Assembly: GCA_001642005.1 (NCBI GenBank)
Contig: LWCA01000448.1
Coordinates: 1 to 27,059, forward strand
From: Intoshia linei
Taxonomy: Eukaryota > Orthonectida > Rhopaluridae
Reading direction: 5' to 3'
Length of the DNA: 27,059 nucleotides
Program-made: the position numbers and the translations under genes
Shown: piece by piece, positions 10,487 through 22,900 of the stretch
How the letters are laid out: each line of letters opens with the position of its first letter
Position numbering within the stretch: the stretch's first letter is position 1
Notes under the pieces: model-generated
Database searches by the model: none
Seen by the model: only the letters and a program-made list of their open reading frames with translations
Told to the model about the DNA's origin: nothing

Positions 10487-10613
10487 GCGGATCTAGGATT
10501 TTCCGCCAGGGGGGCCAAATAATTATTAGTGGGCAAAATGTATATAATGTATATATATTGAAATTTTTATATTATGTTTATTAAATATTTCTATCTATAA
10601 TAATAATTTATAT
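10487..10613 (+). repeat. hAT-like element end and direct repeat, copy 2
   Basis: GTGGCGGATCTAGGATTTTC is followed by the GC-rich GCCAGGGGGGCC, matching the end at 1170-1229. From 10560 it carries the direct-repeat sequence also found at 867-920. A GC-rich word GTTGCCCACCATTGCGCTAC near 10885-10905 might be the other end, but the two ends do not match well. Confidence 0.4.
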
Positions 10614-10973
10614 AATGTATTTTTAATATTTTTACACATTTCAATAAATGCGATGTAACTTGTTTAAATCGATATCTAATAAATAAATTAGTCCACTATT
10701 TCTTAAACTAGGTCTTGCCAATAATTTTCAAATATACAGCGAAATTGCTTCGAATTTTAATTTTATGTTTTCTATCACACTAAAAATATTTAGTTTTTTA
10801 TTGGATTCCGCAAGGCGATTTTGAAAGGTTCCGATCAGAAAACTTTTTCTAGTCAATGTATTAGTCGATCGCATCAAAAAAATGTTGCCCACCATTGCGC
10901 TACACCCTCATAAACAACATTTCTAAAAACTAAGAAATATATTTATAATTATTTTTAACGTTAAAGATTGACA

Positions 10974-10986
10974 TTTATTATTTATT
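10974..10986 (-). terminator. Two polyadenylation signals of the SNX27-like gene
   Basis: On the minus strand AATAAA occurs at 10986-10981 and again at 10979-10974, about 45-58 nt after the proposed stop codon at 11032. This supports ending the gene there. Confidence 0.5.
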
Positions 10987-11031
10987 TAATATTTAACAAT
11001 ACTCGTTAGAATCAACATAATAATATATGGC

Positions 11032-13586
11032 CTATATTATCAATAATTTATCATATATTCTATGACACAGAAGGTTTAAATTTGGAAGAATTTTTTTGGA
11101 AAAAGTAAGCTTTTCATAATATATTTATGTATATAATAATACCTTCTTACAATCTATTGTTAATGTTACATCGTTGTCTTCTTTTTTGTAATTAACAATA
11201 ATTGATCCATCATGTTTTATTTTAACTGAAATAATATCAATCCAATATATATTTTCAATGTGAACATTTTCGTCATTCTAAAATATATAAACATTAATTG
11301 GATTATAATCAATAATTATGTAAAAATGACTATCATCAGGTAATGATAAGTGGCGGATCAGAATTATATATAAGTTGTGATATAAGTAAAAATATTAGGA
11401 TGTGATGATCGTAGGCCTAGTCACATAACCTTTTCCACAGCCAAATATAAATTTAAACTTTTATTAATGTTTCATGAAAATATTTTCTAAACAAAATTTG
11501 AATAAGTACCAAATATGGAAATAATTTTCATAATACAAAAATAAAATGACCTTAATATCAATTTCAATTTCAATGATATTGTAGGATAATTTTAAGTTAG
11601 CTGTATAATTGTCTAAATCCATATAGGTGATATCAACGCCTTTGAAAATAATTGTGTTGTAGTGGTTATACTTTTGCAATTTATTGACAACCTGGAAAAA
11701 CATTATTAACCCTTATGAAATTATAAAAATATATATTGTAAATACTTCTTTGTATTTATTTTTATTTTTTAGGTGAATGATATATTTTAGGGACTCTTCG
11801 TCAAGATTAAAATTTGCTAAATCGGATATAACCTAAATATAAATATTATTAATTAAATATATTCATGTAACTGTGTAATAAAGATATTTAAGAGTGAGAG
11901 AATTTTCAATCATAAAAGCTTCCAAGTTCAACGAAAAAACCCATTTTTTAAGATAAAATTTAGAATAGTTAAAATTATAAATCAAATAGCATACGTTGTC
12001 ACTTTTATGGGTTATTGAATCTAAAATGAAATGTTATTATTGAAGTATACTGTATACAATCATAATCATAAACAAAAATTGAAAAAACATCAAAGTATTC
12101 GGCAATGTCCAAGATTTCGAGTAATTTCTATTAACAAAATAATAAAAACATACATCAGGGTGAGCACAATAAGACCCGCCAGCATTTTCATTTGCTCCGT
12201 GAGGTGATGTTTTGAATTTGTGTTTAGTTTTAGTATTAATTAATTTATATTACCATTCCATGTGTTGTTTTTTCAAAAATGGTAACAGTCCAGCTTAACT
12301 TATGAATGTTAGGAAAACATACCATTAAATTCACGCTTAAGTTAAACTGTTGTATCATATATTATAGTAATAATTAATTTTACATCTGTAATTTATCTGA
12401 ATAGAGTTGAAAAATATTTTGGATGCCATTTTATTTTTTGTGTGGTTTCTCCAGCGGGACAAAAATAGTGCCCACCTGATATAAATCATTCAATTTAAAG
12501 TTATAAGTATAAATTAAAGAAAAACACAAAATCACACCGTTAGTACATCAGAAATAGTAGTGGATTCATCAACTTGGACAGTCAAAATGTTATCATCGGG
12601 CAAGTACACATTAAGATAAATAAGTTTGAACTATAAATAAATGCAAATCAATGAATGTTTACTGATTTGGGTTCGAAATTGGAAAAAAATTCTTGTGTAA
12701 TGGAATTATCAAATATCTCTTGAATAGAACAAACTATAAAAAAATGAATTAATATATAAACAAATAACTATTATCAATCCAGGCTTCAAGAAGTCTACGC
12801 CGTCTGTCTATTTGGTGCTTATCCAATTTAAAAGGCCATTTTTTGGGAAAATTGGTCAAAATATCTGGAGTAAACTTATTTTTAAGTTCATTATAATATT
12901 TAAAAAAATGACTATATCGTCGAGAACAAAGATAACTCCCTTGATAGTAAACATCATAGTTCTAAAAACAAAATTTATAAATCTATAAAAAAATGAATTA
13001 ATACAATGTAATTGACATTATTTTTTTCGTAAATATGAGTAACATTTGGTATTGTAATAATAATGTACTTTCTATCGTACAGATGTGAACCAACAAATTT
13101 TTTAACATTTCGCAGAACCTTGTCTGTGTTACCGTCAAGATAATTCGCATCTTCTTTGGTTAACGTCAAAACTATACATGGTTGAAAAACATATCATCTT
13201 TACCTTCTAATTTTAAAAAAACTCCTGTTTGCTTTATAAGATCAATCACTGTATGTTGCGCCATCGATTCAACTCTAATACCATTTCTAATATAAATTTA
13301 AAATACACAAGTAAACAAAAACACGCTGCGTATTCTGTCGCCAATTCGTAAACCTGCCTTGTAAGCTAGGCTATCTTTCGTCACAGACGAAACTGTTTGC
13401 ATGGGACCATACAAAATCCCTCCTACACTCCTAAGTTGGCCTCCTTCAAATGTTTGTCCGTTGATTTGGAACCCATATTCATTATCTTCGGCATTCGTCG
13501 TTATTTCAACTTTATGTAACAAGGAAGCTAAATTTTGTTAACAAATTTTTATGAATTATACTTTCCACTATAATTTCTGTATTCAT
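11032..13586 (-). CDS. SNX27: SNX27-like sorting nexin (PDZ-PX-FERM)
   Basis: Endosomal adaptor that recognises PDZ-motif cargo and links it to retromer for return to the plasma membrane. Thirteen exons join in frame to 498 residues (human 541): 13586-13562, 13527-13323, 13286-13204, 13171-13005, 12961-12769, 12733-12663, 12630-12538, 12127-12058, 12020-11872, 11832-11746, 11691-11551, 11277-11143 and 11109-11032. Residues about 10-108 are the PDZ domain, with YGF as the ligand-binding loop. They also carry the SNX27-specific insertion EGGQLRSVGGILYGP, the loop that contacts VPS26. Residues about 130-235 are the PX domain, with the phosphoinositide-binding RRYSHF and FPKKWPF. From about 249 the FERM-like lobes follow (LKKWVF, HYNTIIF). 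Ten introns are 32-54 nt; the others are 410 and 273 nt. The start is chosen by splicing an 8-codon first exon; the last exon (weak acceptor AAAAG) is the least certain. Confidence 0.85.
11278..11550 (-). other. Enlarged SNX27 intron (273 nt)
   Basis: Intron 11, about seven times longer than its neighbours. It contains GTGGCGGATCAGAATTATAT near 11350, which recalls the GTGGCGGATC ends seen at 1170 and 10487. It may thus carry a decayed hAT-like insertion; I could not find a matching second end. Confidence 0.4.
12156..12478. mobile_element. TIR element (323 bp, hAT-like) within SNX27 intron 7
   Basis: The left end reads CAGGGTGAGCACAATAAGAC and the right end, from the other strand, CAGGTGGGCACTATTTTTGT. 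Both then continue into CCCGC(C/T)(A/G)G(C/A/G). The outer flanks ACATACAT and ATATAAAT agree at six of eight positions, compatible with an old 8-bp target duplication. Without it the 410-nt intron 7 would be about 80 nt. The open stretches inside it are not exons: the SNX27 frame joins cleanly across it, phase 0 to phase 0. Confidence 0.6.
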
Positions 13587-13801
13587 TGATAAAATCACTG
13601 TTGCATTAACATTTATTTCCCCAAATTATTTCAAGTTTCTATAACATTTTCTATAATATTGACACACTAACGAATTGATATACTTTTTAATATATAACAG
13701 TTAACGTCGGAATATAAACTAATACACTAAAATGTATAACATTTTAATAAATATATAAAATTTTTGATCACTTTTTAAATGTTGTAAACAGGAAATATTA
13801 G

Positions 13802-13807
13802 TTTATT
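13802..13807 (-). terminator. Candidate polyadenylation signal of the FAS gene
   Basis: AATAAA on the minus strand, 103 nt after the FAS stop codon and 215 nt before the SNX27 start codon. It is the only canonical hexamer I found in the gap between the two genes. Confidence 0.45.
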
Positions 13808-13910
13808 AGCTCCAAAATAACGCGATTTATATATTTAAATTAAAACGAAAAATGGATCAATAAATATAAAAATTATTATGTATTATTATGTTGGAACAGT
13901 GGTATTATGG

Positions 13911-16900
13911 TTAATGTAGTTTGAGAGTTTTAGCCAATTTTAGGGCATTTGAACCGGTTATGAATGAAGTATGATCTCCAGAAGCTACATGTATTTTTAT
14001 TTTTTCTTCGCACACCTAGAACGGAATAAATTAATGAATTAAAAGAATAATACAGATTGAAGTCCAAAATCTTCTCCGTCAGATTCGATCAATTTAGTAT
14101 TGCTATTATCTGTTGATCTGACAAATATGATATTTTTCGTCTTGAGTTTAAATTCCACTCGGTGATCCAAACATAAGAAGAGTAATTTTTGAAATATATA
14201 GTGAGCATCAATTATATCTCGCTCGTTTTGTATGGGCGAATGATCTTGTATCATTGAAACCGTTTTTTGAAGTTGTTCTTTTTGGGAAGGTAATGCAAGA
14301 AGTTCATCGTTAAACTAAAATGAGATTGTTTATAATTAGTAAAAGATTAATATAAATATTACGCTGGGTATATCGATAGATAAGAATTGATTGGTAAAAT
14401 AGCATAATGATCTAGTAAATATGACTCGTTCTTGATTGGAAATGTTACTTATTTCTTCCCTCATTCTGATATACACGTATTTATGTGAACCATCCAAAAA
14501 GTAAATATTTTCAATATGTTCACATTGTTGTTCCAAAATATGAGCAATAACCACGACTAAATTACACCCATAAGAATACCCTGCAAGTCTGTAGGGACCA
14601 ATTGGTTGAATTTTTTTAATTTCCTAAAATAAACTATATTTATTAAAAAAACGACAACCTGTATATAAAACATTGCCAAATCGTTAATATTCGTTAAAGG
14701 AGCTGATCTACAACACTGGACTCCATATACTCTTCCCTTTATGTATTTTGCCAATTCATACAAGCTTTGTACAGTTCCCTCCAGTGGGTGGACAATAAAC
14801 AGTGATGTGTAATTATTAAATTTCAATGATTTTGTGATAGCGTTAGAGTCTGGTTCTGATATAATAGCAGAATCAATACTACTGATTGATCCTATATCCG
14901 TAGCACTGCAGCCACTACTAGAAGCGTTAGATACAATTCTACAATGTAAATTTTTTTGTTTAATTCTGTTTTCCTCGCATACTATATCATTTTCTTCCAA
15001 ATTTAATTTAGGGAGCAGGGATCCATTTCGAGCCGATCCATTTTTATTCATTAAAACAATACAATCATCAGCGACTAATTTTGCAATGTTATACCTATTG
15101 GCAATATTCTTTTTGAAAACAATACTACTTCGTTTTCTTTCTAATTTTTCTTTGTGTAATGGATCTGAAATAATTGATTTTGGTTCATTCTCAGTTAAGC
15201 TTCCTGCTTCAGAAATAAGATTAATGTCGGATAATGTCAAGTTTCTAATCTCTTTAGAGTTCAAAGATAAATCATACTTGTTTTCCAAAAACTGTTTGAT
15301 TTCTACAGTCATTAAAGAGTCCAGTCCCAGCGTTGACAGTTTCGAAGTTAACGGTAAAACAGATAAATCTGCCACGCCTAAAATTTTGGCTAGAGCCATC
15401 ATCATGTCAAATTCTTTAGCACTATCAGATATGGTCTTGTCAGCCAATGAAAACACGGAATAAGTTTCCGAATTAGAACTCAAAATTTTATCCATACACG
15501 TCAAAACAGATGGAATGCGTTGTGGCATAGTACCACCTATCGATACAGAATTACTCCCGATTAATGATATTGCCATTCCCACATCACCTACAGCACCCCA
15601 TTGAATGGCCACACCATTCAGACCATCATCTCTTCTACTTTTACAAATACTTTCCATAGCTGAATTAGCGAAACCGTAATTACATTGACCAGCATTTCCT
15701 CTACCGCAACTGATTGAAGAAAAGCAAACAAACCAACGTGGATTAAATTGTAACTGTCTCAAACAGTTATCCAAGTTTAAAGTTCCACTATATTTTGCTT
15801 CACAAACTTTTGAAAAAGATTCGGCGGTTTGATTTTCCATCATGGCGTCAATAGTAATTGCAGCCAAGTTGAATACACCATCAATTTCACGGTTTTTAGT
15901 TATCTTATTTAACATTATCAACATTTCATTGGAATTTGAAATGTTAATTTTTTCAATCTTGAGGTTAACTCCGCACTCTATGAAATAAGCCAATTTAACT
16001 TTTTGGTACGAATTCTTGATTCCTGATCTAGAAGTAAGTGTAATGTTTTTAGCACCACGGGAAATAAGCCACTCGCAAAATTCTAATCCAATGCCACCGA
16101 GACCACCAAAAAGAATATATTCTTTGTCTGGGCAACAATACGTTTTTCTAAGTGCATTTACAGAGGAAGAGTTGACGTTAATCAAAACCTTTCCAATGTG
16201 TTTTCCAGTAGCCATATATCGGAAAGCTTCCTCCAATTGATCCGTGTTAAATTTTGTGAAACACAATGGTAATACAACCCCACTTTCTATACCTTCTTTC
16301 AATAATTGACTCACAATTGGCCATTCGCAATTTTTTGAACTCATAAGAGAATCCAGTAATATACCGTGAAATGAAATGTTTCTCAAAAAAACGGACATAC
16401 CCAATTTACTATTGTTTGATAAATCAGCCTTTCCAATTTCCAAAAATCGTCCATGGTCAGCAATTAAATCAAGTGAAACTTGCAAGAATTGACCAGACAG
16501 AGAATTCAATACAACGTCTACACCGTAACCTTTCGTCAAGTTTAAAACGTGCGATTGAAAATTTTTAAAATTTCGAGAATCTGTAATGTGTTCAGGTTTC
16601 AACCATGGAAAAAGAGAGAGTAAAATTTGTTTTTTTTTGTCAGAACCAACAGTAGTGATAATATTACATCCAATGCTATGAGCAATACGAATAGATGCTT
16701 GGCCAACACCGCCAGAACCAGAATGAATCAAAACCCATTCACCTTTTTTAATATTTCCACGAACAATTAGAGAATAGTAAGCTGTAGTGTAAACAACCGG
16801 AACGGTTGCGGCTTGAGCCATTGTCCATAGTTCAGGGATTTTCCAGATAAATGATTTGTTAACCAAAACATTTGTAGCCAATCCTTTAGCTGGTACAATA

Positions 16901-19900
16901 CCCATAATTTTTTCATCTTGACTATAACCAGAAAACTCCAAACCTAAAATTGGATCTCCCAATTGGAAATTACCTGGGATAGACTCTGGAGAAAGACGAC
17001 CAGTTGCCAACATGATATCTCTGAAATTCAACGAAGAGTATATAATGTCACATAATGTATATTTTTTTGAATCATTTTCCGTATATAAGGGAGATTGGAT
17101 CCATCTCAAACTTGATAAATCACCACGCATCAAAGTATTTACATAAGCATTTTCAGTAATTACATTTGTATCCATAATACTAGGACAATGAGCCATAAAT
17201 CCTAATCTTCCATCTTGTAAAATGTTATAAGTCAAATCTCCATTCACACATTTAATAAATTTTTCGTTTTCAACTGAAAAGTCTCCACCAACATTCCAAA
17301 AACATCGAAATTTATACCCTAGAGATTCTCGTCGCAAACATTTCATTAATCCAATTATACCAGAATTTTTAAAATTACTAATTATCCAAATTCTGTTTTG
17401 GTTCAAGATTAAAGCATTCTTGATTTTTTCGACCCAAGAAAATTCATCGTTGTTGATACGAATAATTTGTGATTCAGTTGGAATAGTTTTTTCTTTTGAG
17501 GCTCGTTTAAGATATAGAGTTGCACTTCCGTTCCGTCCCACTCTGTGATAAGCCACGTCAAATTTATTTAAATGCAACATTTCCACATTGTCAATAACCA
17601 ACAAAAACAGGTCTTGTTTTAATGGTCTTTTCGCAATTTTTTCCAAATTATCAGAATTTGAATTAATAATGATTAAACCAACATCATTTTCAACAAAATC
17701 AGAAATTTTTAAATTATATTTTTGTACAAGTGATTCATCGAACACAAGACTAACGGTGTAATTTGAAGAAATGAGTGGTTGGGTATTTATCCAAAATTTA
17801 ATAGGTTTAAACATTTTCATGTCAGTAAAATCGTGGACATTCAGAATATTTGGGTTTTTCATATTATCAAATATTAAATTTAACATTTCAAATACTATAA
17901 TAGAATTTTCACAATTTAATAAATTTTCGATATTATCATTCAGTACATTTGAAGAGTTGAATTCAACAAATTTATAAGTTTCAGTAATGGATTTTTCAGA
18001 ATCAATCTTCCTGGGAGCTTTATTTACAGTTAACCCTTCAATGACTATACCACCACATTCACACACATTTTCATATTTTACCTTTTTATACTCAACAATT
18101 TGACCACATTCAAAGCTCTTGTGTAGTTTCGGATTAATAGTGAGTGATTTGATTGAAACAGGAATAAATAACGCGTTTGATTTTTGAGAAAATATTGACA
18201 TTTGAAGCATATTATCCATAAATGGTATCCACAAACCATCCCATTTGATATTTGCACTTAAACTATTTGTGGTACAATTTTGAATGAGACGAAATTCTTC
18301 ATTGTAATCATAACCTCTCACACGTAAATACGTATATGCTTCATCATGAGTAAACGTGATAACGTCTTCCGAGAGTTCGTTGTTTATGGCTGATATCCAC
18401 TCAGGATTTTTTTTTTCAATATAAGTATCACCCAGTTCACAAATCTCACCAGTTACAATAACACTACTTTTGTTTAATAAAATAAATTTATTGCTATCGG
18501 GTAAAAACGTAATTTCGAATGTGACAAGCCCATTGTCAGGTAATATGACAGCTCGTTTTATGTTTACATTAAAAATTTCTACACTAAGGTCTTCAATCGA
18601 TTTTCCCTTGTCTTGAGCAAATGCTTTCCAAACTGTGTAAACATAACCTGTAGCCGGAAACAAACTTCTACCGTCAATAATATGATTCTTAATGTAAGCG
18701 TCACATTCTCCATCACTAACATTATAGCTAATTTCTATTTTATTTCGAGATTTTCCATTCAAATAGTCAACTTCTAACGACGAGGCTACCACCCATTTCG
18801 TAGAGTGGTCCCATTTAATTAAAGGAGACATAATGTCTATATTATCCGTCATGGGGTATTCAATAGAATCAGAAAATAAAAGAGATGGATTAAATTGCAA
18901 GCCTGCTAAAAAGCATTGCCCTAAAGAATTTAGTAAATAATCAATATTGGTGTTTTTTCGATTCATTAATCCAATTATTGTACAGGAATTGAGACTTCGT
19001 TTTAGAATAGATTGAAGTAAATTGTGAGCAGCCACTTCTATAACTAAAGAATTTTTAGGAATTTTCATTGTAGCTTCATGAAATCTAACTGGAGAAATGA
19101 GATTATTCACGTGATAATCTGCAGAGCAAAAACGTTGTTCTTTAGTGTCATGATTAGATGTCGATATCCATTTTTCCGATATTGCTTTTGCATCTGGTAT
19201 TAATTTTTTAAGATATTTACGTAAAGCTGGAGCAGCCAGTTTCATATGGGGCGAATGAAATGCTATTGAAGAACTATTAACATTTCTAGCAAAAATATTT
19301 TTTTCGTCCAAATTTTTAACAAACATTTTCACATCTTCATCGTTCCCTGAAATGGTTACACTATCATCACAGTTATTACAAGCTGGATAAACATTTTCTG
19401 GACACATTTCATTAGTTTCTTTCCAAGATATTCCTATACAAGAATAAAATAAATTATTAAAATGTTATTCTACCTATTGCCGCCATTGCTCCTTTTGGTA
19501 AATTTGATCTTTCTACCGCCATACCTCTGTAATAAGCTGCTAGAACAGTCTGTTGTGCTGTAAGCCCACCATCCGCATAACTGCACCCCAACTCTCCAAC
19601 AGAATGACCAATCATCATATTTGGCTTTACTCCTATGTGATCGAGTAAATCCACTAATGCAATCTAAACATATTATATATTTAATTGTACAACACGGAAA
19701 CAAAAAAATTATTTAGCCAATAATAAAATTCATGAATAATCAAATTCATAAAATAGGGCTTAAAATTAAAGTTAAATGGCTTTCAACGTAGCATAACCGG
19801 GATTTGTCAAATTTCATGATTTTCAGAAATTACTTAAAAAGGCCTCTTTTTTTGATGTATAATTTATTATGTTTATAAAATAAAAAATACCTAAATAAGG

Positions 19901-22900
19901 TTAGTTAATTATGTATATACAGTAGAAGCCGCTTATAGCGATTCCATTGGGACAGATAATTTTTGATCACTACAAGCGGATTTTTGAACTTTATTTACTA
20001 GAAATACTCGATGGAAGTTATCCATATGAAACAAATACTTCATTACTTACAAATATACACATAAAAGTTGCTAAACATAAGTGTAACCATTTATTGAAAT
20101 TAAAAATTCTAAGTCACTTTATTGCGACACAAAAAGTAAAATAAATTTCATTGTAACATTAATTAATTGTATATAAAAAAATCTTATTAACATTATTATT
20201 ATTAATTTCTAGCTTCTAAAATCGACCAGTATAAATCAGGTTTCTGCAACCTTTTGCATCTCGTACCCACTTTTTTATATCAAAAAATTATACGGGCCCG
20301 TTTTTTTAAATTTACACATGCTACATTTGAATTTTAACTGAAGAGAAACGATTCTAGTATATTCAACAAAATAATAACCAGGCGATCTGAAAATCTAGAA
20401 TTGGCCACTGGTTGCCGAATCCTGGTTAATTTCATAAATTTTGATCAATATAAGCGGCTTCTACAGTATTAGCTAGGTGGTGCATTTACATTTAGTGTCC
20501 TATAACTTTATTCTTAATTAGGTATACTACAATGTGTCAAAGAGTGTGCGCCCTGCATTTTTAAGATATGTCACCGAAATATGAAAAATATGTGACTTAT
20601 TTAGCACTGGAAACCAGTGAAAATATTTCTATAATCAACTTGTCGTGTACAACAAGCCAAAACAGTATTAGTAATACTATTATACTATTTGAAGGGTTGT
20701 TTTACTTTGCAATTAATCGAAGTAGCTCATTTGTATCATAAATATGCAATGGCACTTATAAAACCAAAAAGATCCATAAAAACAGATATATCTATGACTC
20801 CAATACCGCGATAAATAAATGTAAATAATACACTCATCAAATAAAAGAATCAAAACTTGCCTCACACACTTCGAGAAAGGTTAACAGTCAATACCAAAAA
20901 CTATAAAAAAACGAAATTGTTGAATAAAATCGTATATCAGTTGAAATAACTTATATTAAATTAGACTAAGTTTGTTGAAACCGTATTCGACAATCATAAG
21001 ATGATAAGGTATGTAAAGTTGATAAAATTAATTTTTTTGAAAATGTGGTAATAGTTACCTAGAATTAAAGGGTGATATATTGATGTTTAATGCATTTACT
21101 GTAATTAGAGTAGATTCTACTAAAGGACTCATAAGGATTGGTCAATATATTGATTTACAAAAATTTAAATCGTAAGCAAATTATCACTTTGATAAAGATG
21201 GACATTATCAAAATAAAGTTTTAATTATTTTACAAAATATTCTAATACAAAATGTTTTATTCTATTTTAACACTATGCGTGTGGTAACAGTTGAAATTTG
21301 TTAGAATTTCTATATCTTTCAACTACTACATATGAAGTATACAATGTGTTAGTGTTAACAGAAATCGTTTCGTTAAATCAAATATTATTTACTCAAGTTA
21401 TATGTACACTGAATACTCAGAAATTTCACATTTACATAAATTTTACATGAATATGAAATGCTTTGTATTTACCAAACTGAATTAAATAAACAGAATTTAT
21501 CATTAATATCAGATATTTTAATTTACACATAATTAAAATTGTAAATTAATTTTGTAAATCATTAAAACAGTGAAGAATAATAAACAAATCACATACAATA
21601 TTTTTCTAATCTATTAACTAATTTTTAATTTGAAATTGTAGTTGAAAAATCTAATAAATCATCGATTTACATGTATGTATGATAGTTTTTTTATCATTCG
21701 TCAAAATTAACAAATATATTAGTACAGTAGTAATTTACCTGAATAGAAGCAATCATAACAAAAACTTTCACAATACTTTCATAAATGGCAGCATTTGTTT
21801 CATTAAGTAAATCAAAAATATCGATATTAAAAGGTGTCAAATAAGTGTTAATTCTGATTAGACTATTACGAAACACTTTAATATGCATCATGCTTAATCC
21901 CATTCCAATCCATTGACATCCCATACCAGAAAAAATATAAACTACATAAGGTTTGTCAAATAAACGAGGTGCAATGATAGGCTCTTCACATTTCAAATCA
22001 GACAATCCACCTTCGGCTAGTACATACCCGCGAAAATCATGTTCACTGTAAATGGTATTTTCCAGAAATTGTAAATTTTTGATGTTGCACGAAATCTTTG
22101 AAATGTCATTTAATGTTTCTTTCAAAGTATTTTCATTTCGACCCGAATAAATAATAAGTTTTTTATCGAGAACGCTACCAATATTTTCACTTTTTGGGTA
22201 TTTTAATAAAGCATGAACATTTGCTCCTCCAAAGCCAAAAGAATTGATTCCTACATAGTTATCTTTCCCGGTGACTGGCCAATTAATGCATTTACCTGTA
22301 ACCACGTGTAACCCGTTTCCTAAAGCTGGAATATCTGGATTGGGTGAATTATAATGTAAATTAGGGCTAATTTTTTTATATCGCATACATATCAAAACAC
22401 GAATCAATGCAACTAATCCAGAAGCAGGTTCAGAATGACCACAATTTGATTTCACTGACGTAAGGTATAATGGACCAGAGCGGTTGCTTTGGTGGTCCTT
22501 GGATAAAAATACACTAGCTATTGAATTTACTTCTTCAGGGTCCCCTACTTTAGTTCCAGTTCCGTGAGCTTCTATCCATCCGACTTTCGAAGGATCCAAA
22601 TCAATATGGTTATATATTTCTTTGAATAGTTTCGCCTGCATGTTCCCAGAAGGGTAAGTTACTCCTTGCTCTTTAAAGCCGTCAGTATTGTGTTTAGAAT
22701 ACACCAAATCAGCATATATTCGTCTCGCGTTTGTAGATTTTTGCAAAATTATAACACCGAGTGCATCGCTCCTGACATAGCCATCACCTAAATTAACAAA
22801 TATAATAATAAATAAAGGTTATTACATTCAGAATCGAATGAGTGACATTTTCCAGTTTTACTCAACATTCCAAGTTTGTTAAATTGAGCAAAACTACTCG

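Larger units (their letters stand above)
19664..21738 (-). other. Giant FAS intron 6 (2075 nt)
   Basis: Splits the acyltransferase domain just before GHSVG. Its ends are GTAAAT and GTTTAG, and the joined frame is phase 0 (...IASIQ then IALVDLL...). It contains the pogo-like element at 19920-20466. In the remaining stretch, about 20470-21700, I see only AT-rich DNA without repeat ends or ORFs; it may be older, eroded insertions. Confidence 0.85.

Noticed and set aside
11032-11109. Ending SNX27 without the last exon
   Set aside because: Reading through the donor at 11142 gives no family sequence, whereas the proposed 25-residue last exon aligns with the family's C-terminal helix and is followed by two AATAAA signals; the weak acceptor leaves some doubt.
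12180-12475. Open stretches within SNX27 intron 7 that look like exon pieces
   Set aside because: They form the GC-richer ends of a TIR element; the SNX27 frame and F1-lobe homology join directly across them (exon 7 to exon 8), and one piece runs into a stop.
14834-15463. 209-codon plus-strand frame
   Set aside because: It is antisense to the FAS linker, acyl carrier and ketoreductase C-terminal coding sequence and has no family resemblance.
19947-20144. 65-codon frame inside the pogo-like element
   Set aside because: No transposase, DDE or CENP-B-like motif; the element is too short to be autonomous.
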